Below, piece by piece: positions 48,314 through 59,126 of a stretch of DNA of 64,000 nt (positions are counted from its first letter, which is position 1; each line of letters opens with the position of its first letter). The position numbers and the translations under genes are program-made. The notes under the pieces are model-generated. The model made no database searches, had not been told where the DNA came from, and was given only the letters and a program-made list of their open reading frames with translations. The stretch is from Anaeramoeba flamelloides (taxonomy: Eukaryota; Metamonada; Anaeramoebidae): positions 12,491,001 to 12,555,000 of the forward strand of contig JANTQA010000015.1 of the NCBI GenBank assembly GCA_027625915.1. Reading direction: 5' to 3'.

Positions 48314-49316
48314 TATAAAGAGAAGTGAAAGAAAGATGAATTTATCAACGTGAGAAAGATTTGGATTAAAAAATAAATAGTTAAGGGATTTATAATTATC
48401 ATAAATCAATCTAAAAATAAACTGCATTCAAAATAGAAGTAAAATAATATTCGTGTACTAGAGTGTTAAAATGACTTGAAATAATCTATACTAAATATTC
48501 TATTAAAAAAATATATTTCTAATTTATTTTCTAAGGATCACAATTTAAAATTTTTCATTTTTGAAATATTTTTTTAAAATAATGTTTCCAAATTCAAAAA
48601 TTGAAACCCAAAATAAGGGTATTTCAATATTTAAAAATTTATATTTAAAATTTATAATAGTAACTATTTTAAATTTTCTAAACAAATATTTAGAAATCAG
48701 TGTGTAAGAGGAAATGAATTCCCCCCCTTCAAAATAAATAAAAAAATCATAATAGTAACTATTTTATTAATATTTTAATTTCAAAATTTTCTTAATAATT
48801 ATGAACTTCTGAAATTTATTCATTATTTATTTATATTTCACTCGTATGAATTACAATTTAAATTTGAAATATTCTTCAAATATGTCAATTCTCTTTTGTA
48901 ATATAATTTATTGGTAAATTATTAAGCATTTAATAACACATTGTTTTATCTAATAAAATTCTTATAGAGATAAATTTGAGAATTGATATTTTTTTCAACT
49001 TTGAAATGTGGATTTGATGTTTAAACCTTAAATTAGTATCAAAGTGGAAATTTTTGAAAATTTTAGACTTTTTTTTAGAAACGAAGTCGTTATATTTTAC
49101 AATTTTTGAAGTTTTTAATTGTTGAAAAAACCCTAAAGAATATTTTTGAGTGCCATGAAATATTGAAATATTGAAACGAAAATACCGTTGCCTACACTAT
49201 TTGTGAAAACAACTTATATAAAACAGGGTTGAATCTTTAATTCTTCAATTTTTTATCTTTTTTTTTTTGGGTTAAATTAACGATTTGTATAAATTAATTT
49301 ATGGATCTCAAAATAC
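48314..49316. other. Gene-free AT-rich stretch
   Basis: No exon, RNA or repeat recognised. Confidence 0.5.
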
Positions 49317-49557
49317 TGTCAGTTCTACTTTTAAGAAACAAAATTTTAATAAAAATTTAATGCAAAAAAAAAATCTCAAATTTAAGCTCATAATTTATAT
49401 TCTAATAAAATAAATTGTAAAAAAAAAAAAATCCAAATTTTGTACCTTAATTTGCGATTTTTTTAACACTAATTATTTTACTAAAATTCAAAATTTGTTC
49501 TTTAATTTGGATTTTTTTTGTGCTAGAAATTTAGTTCAATATTTGTGTCTTAAAAGT
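49317..49557. mobile_element. ~195-bp foldback MITE, copy 7 (decayed)
   Basis: The left end CTGTCAGTTCTACTTTTAAG is recognisable. The right arm carries a partial duplication of the TTTAATTTG.GATTTTTTT segment and lacks a proper terminus. The oldest copy of the family in the window. Confidence 0.7.
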
Positions 49558-51467
49558 TTGTTGTGTGTGTTATGGATATTTTAGAGATTAGTCAGAGATT
49601 AAACCCGAAAAATAGACTTGAGAATATCTATATTTGAAACATATCTTTCACTAGTAGAAGACCAAAAACGAGACATGACCTTTCCAGATCTATTTTTATT
49701 GAAATCAAGAATGAAAATTAAAAAAAATCATCCAAATCCTATTGTCCAAGATATTTCTTCTTTATCTTCTTGATTTGGGTTAACCCAAATAAGAAATTAT
49801 CTTGGAATTCTTGCCCAATTACAATTTATTATTATTTACAAAATTCTTTCTAACAAATTTACTTTCAAAAATCTTTTTTCAAATATTTTTTTCAAACAAA
49901 AAAATAAATCATCCAAATCCTATTATCCAAGAATTTATTTTTATCTTCTGTGTGTAAAATAACAACATAAGAAATAATAGATAATACTAATAATACTATT
50001 TTAATAGTTATGCCCTTCCTATGAAAAAAAGATTGAATAATTTTACTAAATAAATTAAAAGAATTAAACTTTAATGAAATAAGTTTGTACGAAAATAGTT
50101 TCAAAATACTTTTGTTTTATTAATAATTGTTAAATTTAAGATTTTACACTTAAATAACTTCAAGGGAATTTAAGTATAGGGACACTTTAAGTATAATTTA
50201 CACTACTTTAGTAAAAGATAAAATAAATTAAATTCCATCATTTTTTTTTTTTTTTTTTTTGATTAAATACATTAATTTATCATCTTTTCCAATATTATCA
50301 ACAAAAAAATCAAAAAATAAAAAATCAAAACATTTATTTGTAAAATTTGATTTGAAAAATCTATTTTTCAAATTTTTTACCAAAAAAAAAAACCAAAATA
50401 TAGATTGCTATTTCAAAAACTAAAATAAAGATGAATTCTCGAAATCAAAAAATAACAGTTACCAAAGATTCAACCCAAAAAAAGGAAATAATTAAGGAAA
50501 AATTTTAATAAAATTTCAAATTATTTAGTTTTTCAATTTGTTCAAAAATACTAATTATCAAATCAAACAAATATATCCAATAAAATTTTATTTCTGAAGA
50601 GTAGAAATTCAAAATAATATCTTATTTTCTGAACTAAAATAAAAATTAGATTAATCAAATGAACAATTAGATTTTTATATTAATTTTGAAAATTCTAGAG
50701 AATTCAAAAGTTATTTGTTAATCAAAATATTTATAATCAAAAATTTTTCCATTCTTAATTAAAAATAAAGATAAGTAAAAAAGAAGTAATTGTATCAAAT
50801 TTTATTTATAAGATCAATAAATAAATGATTTTTTATTTTTTATTGATTAATTTTTTCATTTTTTTGATTTCCAATTTTTTAATTGATATGTAAATATATT
50901 TTACTAGGATATTAGACATACCTCGATATTTATTAAATATCAATATACTTGTTTAGAGGAATGATTTTAATAATTCAGTTTCACATAGAATTGGTAACAC
51001 TCAAAAAATCAAAAATGTACTTACCAACTTAAAATATTGTATTTTTTAAAGAGTGAGATCAACTTTTATCACAATTTTACTAATGAAATTTTTTTAGACC
51101 TTGAAAAGGTATCCTGAATCTCATTTACATTCAATATCAGTATACATTTCTCGAGAGTAAGCCCTGATCGCTTGAAAAACTACTTTACTTGGAAGAAATG
51201 TTTTCTACTCAAAATTCAATAATCAAAAAACCCTTTTTTGAAAACATGAGAAAATACAGGAAAAAGGTGAATAAGAAATTCCACAAAAAAAAATACCTCA
51301 ACTATCATAAAAAGATTCCTTTTATAACATTTTTTGATAAAATTTGAAAATATTCACAAAAATAGAAACCATTTTTTACTTTTGTACTTTTAATATTTCT
51401 ACCTTAAATTTTCTTTCTAGAATTTTTCAAAATAATTTAAACACCACACCCACATTCATTTGATGAG
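49558..51467. other. Intergenic region upstream of the leucine-zipper exon
   Basis: Contains a ~27-bp word (AAATCATCCAAATCCTATT..CCAAGA) at about 49722 and again at about 49908. A copy of the GAGTG.(C/T)ACC repeat word lies inverted at 50935-51035. Upstream exons of the zipper gene may lie here but I could not define them. Confidence 0.45.
50935..51035. repeat. Inverted copy of the GAGTG.CACC repeat word
   Basis: Reads, inverted, GGTAAGTACATTTTTGATTT, then TTGAGTGTTACC and ATGTGAAACTGAATTATT, matching 28398-28470. Terminal fragment of the candidate element described at 28395. Confidence 0.6.
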
Positions 51468-51758
51468 CAAAAGAAACCAATCAAAAAAGCAACCAAAAAC
51501 TATCGAACAAAACAAAAAGAATACATGGACACCTTAGAAGGACGTGTCGAAGAACTTGAAAACGAAAATACAGGATTTCGAATCAAAGAAAGCACACTAA
51601 AGTCAGAAATAAAGACCTTGTCTGAGCAATTAGATTACTTCCAAGGCTTTATGAACAAAATGATGTCTCTCGTTTATAAAAATGTTTCTTCATCAAAAAT
51701 GCCAGAAAATTACATTCCAAATCTAGATTTCCCGCTTGAAGAGAAAGAATATAACTAA
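51468..51758 (+). CDS. Leucine-zipper (probable bZIP, CREB/ATF-like) protein, last exon
   Basis: C-terminal exon of at least 96 residues; a Met-initiated reading from 51525 gives 77 and would lose the basic region. The exon probably begins after an AG at 51466-67 and the gene continues upstream, but I could not find the earlier exons. KKATKNYRTKQKEYMDTLEG, then RVEELENEN, aligns with CREB-type REAARECRRKKKEY...LENRVAVLENQN. Heptad positions then read L-L-F-L-L-F-M over about 43 residues, a clear dimerisation zipper. The normally invariant Asn of the basic region is Ile here, so DNA binding may be altered, or the true exon boundary lies inside the basic region. The tail PENYIPNLDFPLEE is acidic. 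Role: probable dimeric transcription factor, by inference. Confidence 0.62.
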   Translation, partial: QKKPIKKATKNYRTKQKEYMDTLEGRVEELENENTGFRIKESTLKSEIKTLSEQLDYFQGFMNKMMSLVYKNVSSSKMPENYIPNLDFPLEEKEYN

Positions 51759-52081
51759 ATCCCTTCAATTTTTTTATGCTATTTTTCACCAACAGTCTTT
51801 TTTTTTGTTTTGATATTAGTCTTTAACAAAGAATTACAAAGTAGGAACAAAACTCATTTTGTAAAGTACAAATAAAGAAAAGAAAGGATATTTTTTTTTC
51901 TTTTAAAAATTTAATTTTGAAATTTTTTGTTGACAGAACCCATAAATATAACTAATAAATTTTTTCCACAAGATCGATTTTTTTAAATCAAATTTATCAG
52001 ACTAATATTTTTTTGTCACAAAATTAAAAATATAACCAACTTCTGAGTTAAAGAAAATTTCCTCTTAAATTGGTTATAACA

Positions 52082-53828
52082 ATGCCTGTAGTTCTTAGCC
52101 CTTATAAAGATCTCAATTCAAAAGGTTGATCTTAATTAATTTTATTGTATTTGTTGTGAACAAAATTACTGATTTCCTCTTTCAAGTTAATTTGTTTCTT
52201 CTTTTCATTGACTATCTTTGTCTTTAATCAGATTTTCAAGAAAAATCATTTTTCACTTTTTTTCACTATTTCAACTTTTTTTTTACCAAAATAATACAAT
52301 TTTTTTGAAAATGATGTAAAAAAATTTCGCCTTATGTAATAACAAAAAAAAAGATTTAGAAAACAAATTCTTTTCAAGTTCTCTTTAAACAGTTACATTA
52401 CTGGTTAAAAAAAATCTCAGTTGTAAAACAAATTATTTTCCTATTGAATTGGAAATTTTTATAAGAGATATTCAATTGATATGGACGTAAATACTTTCTT
52501 TTAATTTATTAAAAAAATTATATTTTGTTAAGTTTTTTTCACAAATAACAATCCGAATTCGTATTATATTATTTTAATTCATTCTAATTAGACATATATA
52601 AGTTTATTTGACAAAGAAAATAATTTTTCATTTTTGGAATGACTTATATGGGTGAAATGTGGCTGAGTTCCATAAATAGTATACAAAAAGCAATTTTTCT
52701 TTCTTTCTTTCTTTAATACTACTAATTATTCAGTAAAACTTTGAAAAAAAAAAATTGAAAAAATAATTAATTTTAGGTGATCTCTAAATATTAATTATAA
52801 AATATTAAATACGATTATTATTTAGTTTCTATTTTAAGGTTTTAGAAAAGTAATTTTAACAAGTAATTATAATATAATGATTGTTAATTGTTAATTTCAG
52901 TAAATATTGACAAAATTTCTATTCGCATAATCTGAATAACATGCTTTTTTTTTTTTTTTTTTTTTTGAGTCTGTCCAACTATATCAAATAAATTTCATTT
53001 ACTTTCATAAGTAACATAATTTAATTAGAATCTGGATTTTAAATATAGAATTCGCCTGAAAAAAATAAAGAAGTAATATATATATATATATATATATATA
53101 TTCACTTTTTTAAATAAAAGGGTACATAAATTTTCAAGAATTATTCATAATTGTTTAAATTAATTGTGGTATCATTCTAAAATTTAAGAAACACTTTAAA
53201 ACATTAAAAAAACACTCAACTGAATCTTTAAAACTCATTAAAACTAAAAAATAAAAATTAAAATTAAATATTTTAAAAATTGATGTGCCCTTTTTTTTGA
53301 AAGGGAAATCTTGTTTTGTAAATTGTAAAGAAAACAAATATAAAATCAATAAAAAACTTTCAACAAGGCGAATTGGGGAAAAGCCATTTTCATTATATTG
53401 AAAGTTTTTTACAAGTCAAACTTTTATTCTTCAAAGTCTCATTTACAAGATAAAACCACAATTCATCTGTTATTTTGTTGGGATGTTTTTTCTTTATTTC
53501 TTTTTTCTTTGTTCTCTTTTTTTCTTTATTTTCGACATCTATCCAATAATGATCCTTCTAAATTCCTATATCTAGCTCATTTAAAATCAATTTTAAACGG
53601 TTTTTCTTTTTATATTGGCAAAATATTTCCAAATTGGTTTCTTCTTATATTGTTTTTTTTTTTTTTCATTTTTCAACTGTTCAAAACCCATCAATAAAAA
53701 AACGAAAAATGAAAAAAATGAATAATTAAAATGAAAATCACCAATTAGTAATTATATTATTAACAATCAAATTCAATAGTATTGGTGATATGAGTGGTGT
53801 ACCATTTTGTTTGAAAAGGAATTCATTG

Positions 53829-53872
<44 letters not shown>

Positions 53873-56719
53873 TTTTATATTCACAATAATAATAATAATA
53901 ATAATAATAATTAAACCTTATAGATAATTCATTATTAAACAAGATAAAAGTGCAATGTCCAGATATTTGAAAAAAATAATGAAAAAAATTTCAAAAAGCT
54001 AAAAAAAGTCGAATCTTAATTTTTGAAATGAGTATTACCGATTTTTCTTACTAAACTTTCACAGAAACATAGTTGAAAAGAAAATTCGACGATTATCAAT
54101 TTATACAGGTTTTAAACATTTCATTAGTATCATTTTTTGTAATTTTTATCGGTCTTTTTTCATTATCTTTTTTTTTCCCCTTGATTTTTTAAAAAATAAA
54201 AAAGTATCAAAAAAAAAAAAATAACAAATATCTGTTAAAATATTAATTCAAAAAAAATTTACTTTAAATTTTAAATTCAAAAGAAATATAAAAGTTTCTC
54301 TTTGTTATTTTATCAAAAAAAAAAAAAATAGAAAGAAAGAATCAATTGTAAAAATAAAAAAAAAAAAAAAAAGTGTTAAAATTTAGAAAAAAATAAAAAG
54401 AAAGATAAATCAAAATTTGAAAAAGTAAAAGAAAATGACCAAATAAAAAAGGAGTTCTATTGGAAAGAGTATTAATAAATTTCAACATAAAAATTCCAAT
54501 AAAATTAGAAAGAGAGCCCATATTTTTGAAAAATTTTTAGTATATAAATTCTAAAAAATGGAATATTATTATTTATAAAAATTCATAAGGATGATCTAGA
54601 AAAGATATTGCGAAACTTTTGTAAGATAAAAACAAAATTTTATTCATTATTATATACATAATTCAATGTTAACTTAACAAATGAAGAAAAAGAATGAAAA
54701 AAAAAAAAAAAACAGAAATCAATTTAATAGATTAATCCTTGATATTTATTTAATATTCAAATTATTTACCCAAAATAAAAGAATTATTTTTAAAATAGAT
54801 GATTTAAACAGCTATAAAGTTGAGAATGAATCTCAATGAAACATGAAATTCTCTCTTCTAAAATAAAATTTGAAAAAAAAAATATTTTTTTTTATTTAAT
54901 TTTATTTGACTTCTCTCAAATACTTGGATTAGGAAAATAATAGTTGAAAAAAAAAAGGTTTTATAATAATTATTAAAAATATCATATAAAAAAAATTGAA
55001 ATAAAAAATAAAATAAATCAATCATAAGTCCATGAAAAATATCCAATCAACATATAAAAAATCAAATAAATTTCTCAAAATTACTTTTAATTATCTTTTT
55101 TTTTTACAATACCTATCTGAGAAATTTTGATTTTAGATATTAATAAAAAAAAAAAAAAAAAGTTTTTATTATTCGTATAAAAAAATGAAACAGTGAATAA
55201 AACTTCAATAAATTTTTTAATTAGATATGTTCCCTAAAATTTAAAAGTAAGAATTATTAAAAGAAGAAATAAATTAACTACGATGAACAATTCAATACAT
55301 TATATTCAATTTAATCAAATTAAAAAAAAAAAGAAAAAAAAAAACAATTTATATCTTCTTGATTATTGGAATTGTTATCATGGTTTTGGAGATCTCAAAA
55401 CTTATCAATTTTTTACCTGAAAAAATGTTCAAAGTTTGAAAATTAAAAGAAAACTCTTATTCTTAAAAGATAGCTTTATTAAATGAACTTAAATTATATT
55501 AATCCCCTTATATCTTTAATCATATATTTTTTGTTTGATTATTTGATATTACTTTTACTTTTTGATAAGGTCCCCAATTAAAAACGGTTTTAGAAAATTT
55601 TTCACCTATTTCACTTTTTTTTTCACAAATACTTATTTTTTTTTAATTATTTTTGTAATCTAATTTCTAAGAGCAGTGTATAATTATTTTGAATAAAATA
55701 TCATGTATTTCAATTTCAACCAGTGTTATCATGTTGGTATCCCCATTGAAGGTATTACTTGCAAGATAATTATAATTTATATATAATTATTACTAAAGTA
55801 TCATTCAATATAATTACCATCTATTTTCCTGAAAGTTTAAATTTATTGTGAATTTTTTATCCTTACTATAACATTGTAAGATAAAAACATCCGCATATAT
55901 TTTCTTGAAAAAATAAAACGAAAAAATTCTATTGTTCAATAAATATTAGAAAAATAGATAGAAAAACAAAGATAGTTAATTGTAGTTAAAAAAAAAACAG
56001 TACATGAAAAGAAATACTGTCTATAAAAAAAAAATCCCGGGCAAGATTGTTAATTGTTAATATTAGGAAAATTGATGTTTAATTTCTTTTATTTAAAATC
56101 AAATCTTTTTTTTATAAAGAACCAAAATTTTTAAAAATTATATCTCACCCACTTATTAGAATGATGATTGATGAAATTTAACTTGTTCTGAACACCTTAC
56201 TTAATCAAACAAAAAGAAAAAAATTTATCATTTTCCAAACTCTAGTAAACCTCAATAAAACTCGATTGTTTTTTCACAAAAAGTTAGATCAAATTTGGCT
56301 ATCAAACAATTACTTGAGTGTTCTCTCAACACCCTACTTTAATGAACTTTAGGTAGGTTTAATACTTGGAATCATAAAAATTTTGGTTATTTAAAAAAAG
56401 ATTTGATTGAAAAAAAAAGAAATTACACATCAATTTTCCTAATATTCAGAATTAAAAATCTTGTCAGGGGTTTTTTTCAAGGACAGTATTTTTTTTTATT
56501 ACGATAAAACATAAAAAAAATAAAATTGATTTATATTTTTTTTTATCATATGATTGTTTAATGGGATATTGGTTGTTACTTTTTCTGTTTGTTCTATTGA
56601 AAATTTCAGAAATCACCTCAAAAATAAACCCAACACAGAGTAGAAGACCCTTCGTGAGAGAAATTAATCACAGTAAAAGGGGTTATAACCTGTTTTACCA
56701 GAAGCTCCACCCAGCATAA
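52082..56719 (+). CDS. Tentative two-exon small protein (50 residues), unknown function
   Basis: Proposed join(52082..52124, 56610..56719). The second exon is the stronger evidence. After the acceptor AATTTCAG, a GC-enriched block codes ITSKINPTQSRRPFVREINH, then SKRGYNLFYQKLHPA and TAA, with composition unlike its flanks. The first exon, MPVVLSPYKDLNSK, starts at an ATG after ATAACA and ends at GTTGAT. Its phase fits exactly (G|AA). The intron would be 4485 nt and carry one family B element, microsatellites and one family A repeat, like the long NSE3 intron. I do not recognise the protein. It is basic, with no signal peptide or membrane segment. Either exon could instead belong to a different transcript, and intermediate exons may be missing. 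Confidence 0.4.
53075..53100. repeat. (AT)n microsatellite
   Basis: Thirteen AT units abutting the left end of family B copy 3. Confidence 0.93.
53101..53828. mobile_element. ~720-bp TIR element (family B), copy 3
   Basis: Aligns with 31270-31986 and with copy 1 minus its MITE. Bounded on both sides by (AT)n tracts, suggesting insertion into, or expansion of, an AT repeat. No ORF. Confidence 0.85.
53830..53911. repeat. (AT)20 followed by (AAT)9 microsatellites
   Basis: An AT tract at 53831-53870 and an AAT tract at about 53884-53911, separated by 13 bases. Confidence 0.95.
53912..56064. other. Gene-free AT-extreme stretch
   Basis: Long A/T runs throughout, no recognisable exon or repeat. 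It would be intronic if the tentative small gene is right. Confidence 0.45.
56065..56390. repeat. Dispersed ~320-bp repeat (family A), copy 3
   Basis: Shares CCCACTTATTAGAATGAT, TTTTCCAAACTCTAGTAAAC and CTACTTTAATGAACTTTAGG with the copies at 27842 and 32645. No ORF. Confidence 0.75.
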
Positions 56720-57410
56720 GTCAATTATGTATAAAGGTAAAAATTAAATTGTCACAAACTTTCCTTTTTTTCAAGACTCGTCACACCAAATTAGAATCTC
56801 ACTTTTGATAATTTTTTGTCTTGTTGTTCGGAAACAAAAATTAAAAAAAATAAAAGGAAAAATCATATTATTTGTTTAAAAACTTAAAAAAAATCAACAA
56901 GTATTTTATTTTTAATACCTACAATGAAAAAAACAAATTTAATAACAAGTTCATTAAAAAAAACAATTCTCAAACCTTCAAAATAATCAAGGATTGCTTT
57001 TAATTCATAAAAAAAAAAAAACTTATTCTTTTATTTATAGTTTTTATATACTGATTTTACAGTTCGAAAATTTTTTAAAAATACTATTGATCAAACAAAT
57101 ACTTTCAAAAAGTTAACAATTTTTGGAAATTAAACCCATATTTTTTTTGAACTACCTACCAGATTGGTTAGTCACTACAAACTTGAAAAGTTTTGTATTC
57201 TGCTTTGACATTTTATAATACTTTATATTTTTCTTGAAGACAAGAAATTTTTCTCTTTAATATCACATTTGTCTCCAAAATTCAAAAACATATCAGTTTA
57301 TGTAATCAAAACTCGATTTTTCAACGAAAAAATTCTTTTGGAAAAATAAAGTTAATTTTCTTGTATTTGATTTATTTTTTATCTTTTTTTTTTTTTTTTC
57401 TAGCAAGAAC
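56720..57410. promoter_or_regulatory. Upstream region of the RING membrane protein, with a possible 5'UTR splice acceptor
   Basis: AT-rich promoter side. Immediately before the start codon is a strong pyrimidine tract ending TTTCTAG (AG at 57402-57403) followed by CAAGAACATG. This looks like an acceptor of an intron in the 5' leader. No upstream exon identified. Confidence 0.4.
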
Positions 57411-59126
57411 ATGTTTCTTTTTGATTTTACTAACATTAATCTCAAAAACTTTTACTTGTCGACGACAATAACATTTCTAATATTATGCTTCTCGTTTCTT
57501 GGGTTTGTATTAAGTTACTCAATCTCGAGAAAATTTTTTGTGTGCATAAATATTTGGACTTACTTTACACATTTTCTTTACCAAATCCTCGGCCTGATCT
57601 ATTTCTTTGTGAATTGGAAAAAAATGTTTTACATCAATGTAATCGTCTTGTTGATTGCTTACGTTTTTGTAGGTTTTGTTACACCGCTTGGCAATGTGTA
57701 TTACAAATTAAGAAACAGGCACTGCTACGTTGGGATGGGAAGAATGTACATTAACTTTGCATTTTTTTTAACCTTTTTCCCTGCCATTAATTATATTATT
57801 GCTCTCATCAATTATGCAAATAATCATGAAGATGAAGAAGATCAAGATCAATTTGTAAACATTAATGAAGAGGAAGAAGGGGGTGGAAATAGAGACACAT
57901 CACAGATCAAGCTTCAACAAACCCAATTAAGGAACCTCATTGAAATTATAAGCCAGTCATTTCTCTATTTATTTGTGCTTGTTTTTTACAAAAGTAACTT
58001 GCCACTCTTTTTCAAAATTAACTTTCTTTTGTTGTTAGTTTCTGTACCGCTTTTGCTTGTAGACTCTGCTTTTGGAGAACTTTCAAAAAGTCATACCCCA
58101 GTTACAAATTTTGCTCGGTTTGTCTTATCGCTGAGTACCTATACCAATTTTCTTTTAAGGATGATCTCGATCTATTTTATGATGGTAATCCTCAAACAGT
58201 ATCATCGCCCTTTCAATTTGCTCATTAAAATTGTTGTCGCACAAATATTTTTTCGGATATTAATTCTCAATGTGTATCTGAAAAAAGTCAAAGTAATCTT
58301 TGAAAATTTCATTATTTTGATTTTTTTTCTTTTTGTGATGGTGGCACTATTTGTAAAGTATTTTTTTGGAATCTTCATCCTATATTCCCCCTCAGCAATT
58401 GACCCTGTACAACGCAATGGCGAGCAGTATACTGAAGAAAATAGAAGAATGGATGACAGATGGTTCCAAATCAAACGGTTAATTTCTCGCAAGGCTTATG
58501 AATACGAAATTTTGTCAATTGTCTCATATCTTGAAAATTCAGTTATTTTGATCTTGTTTCTGACTTGCGATCTCAATGAACAACTGATATCGAAATATAT
58601 ACCCTCAAAATATCTCTTTATTTTTAATATTTGCTATTATAGTTTATTTTGCCTTTCCTTTATCTTATTTTTATTGGTTTGTAAATTTCGTAACAAAAAT
58701 CGAAGAATGCTTGCAACGCTTCGAAATAATGATGAAAATACTCGTCTTCTTGGAGACAACGAAAACAATCAACAGGAACAAGTATCAGAACAAGAACACA
58801 GTCAAGAAATAGAAAATCACCTGATAATAGAGGAACTCATCCCATCCGATGTTTCATCACAGTTATCTTCTGACAGCGAGAATGACGAATTGGTACCGCA
58901 AGGAAATGGAAACAATTTTAATGTTGGGAATATAGAGGCCAATGAAGATTTTTTTGTACAGCCAATCCGCGAGATCCATTGTCCAAATTGCCTGAATAAA
59001 GTTCAAACCAGGTTAATATCTTTGCCATGCAATCATAAAATCTGTCAATTCTGCCTCGATTTGGCAAAGAATTCAGGGTTTGGTTGCCCTATTTGTAGAA
59101 ACACTTTTTACTTAAATGACAAATAA
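57411..59126 (+). CDS. Polytopic membrane protein with C-terminal RING finger (putative E3 ubiquitin ligase)
   Basis: Single open exon, 571 residues. About ten or eleven hydrophobic segments are visible (near residues 12-36, 45-66, 72-92, 112-135, 180-220, 250-290, 300-325, 372-390, 400-425). An acidic loop EDEEDQDQFVNINEEEE lies between the fourth and fifth. LRNLIEIISQSFLYLFVLVF is reminiscent of the XK-related family (FES.PQ..LQ), but that match is weak. The tail (~430-520) is acidic and Q/S-rich. A C3HC4 RING closes the protein (~525-562): CPNC-x12-CNHKICQFC-x10-CPIC, with all eight zinc ligands present. Expected role: a membrane-anchored ubiquitin ligase acting on membrane or cytosolic substrates. 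The start is the first ATG after a likely splice acceptor. Localisation is not evident; no cleavable signal is obvious. Confidence 0.9.
   Translation: MFLFDFTNINLKNFYLSTTITFLILCFSFLGFVLSYSISRKFFVCINIWTYFTHFLYQILGLIYFFVNWKKMFYINVIVLLIAYVFVGFVTPLGNVYYKLRNRHCYVGMGRMYINFAFFLTFFPAINYIIALINYANNHEDEEDQDQFVNINEEEEGGGNRDTSQIKLQQTQLRNLIEIISQSFLYLFVLVFYKSNLPLFFKINFLLLLVSVPLLLVDSAFGELSKSHTPVTNFARFVLSLSTYTNFLLRMISIYFMMVILKQYHRPFNLLIKIVVAQIFFRILILNVYLKKVKVIFENFIILIFFLFVMVALFVKYFFGIFILYSPSAIDPVQRNGEQYTEENRRMDDRWFQIKRLISRKAYEYEILSIVSYLENSVILILFLTCDLNEQLISKYIPSKYLFIFNICYYSLFCLSFILFLLVCKFRNKNRRMLATLRNNDENTRLLGDNENNQQEQVSEQEHSQEIENHLIIEELIPSDVSSQLSSDSENDELVPQGNGNNFNVGNIEANEDFFVQPIREIHCPNCLNKVQTRLISLPCNHKICQFCLDLAKNSGFGCPICRNTFYLNDK

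Noticed and set aside
56600-56740. Possible U5 or U6 snRNA
   Set aside because: Words such as CCTTTTACT (minus) and ACAGAGTAGAAG (plus) look similar, but the near-invariant U6 core and the U5 loop-1 stem are absent. A protein-coding exon explains the composition better.
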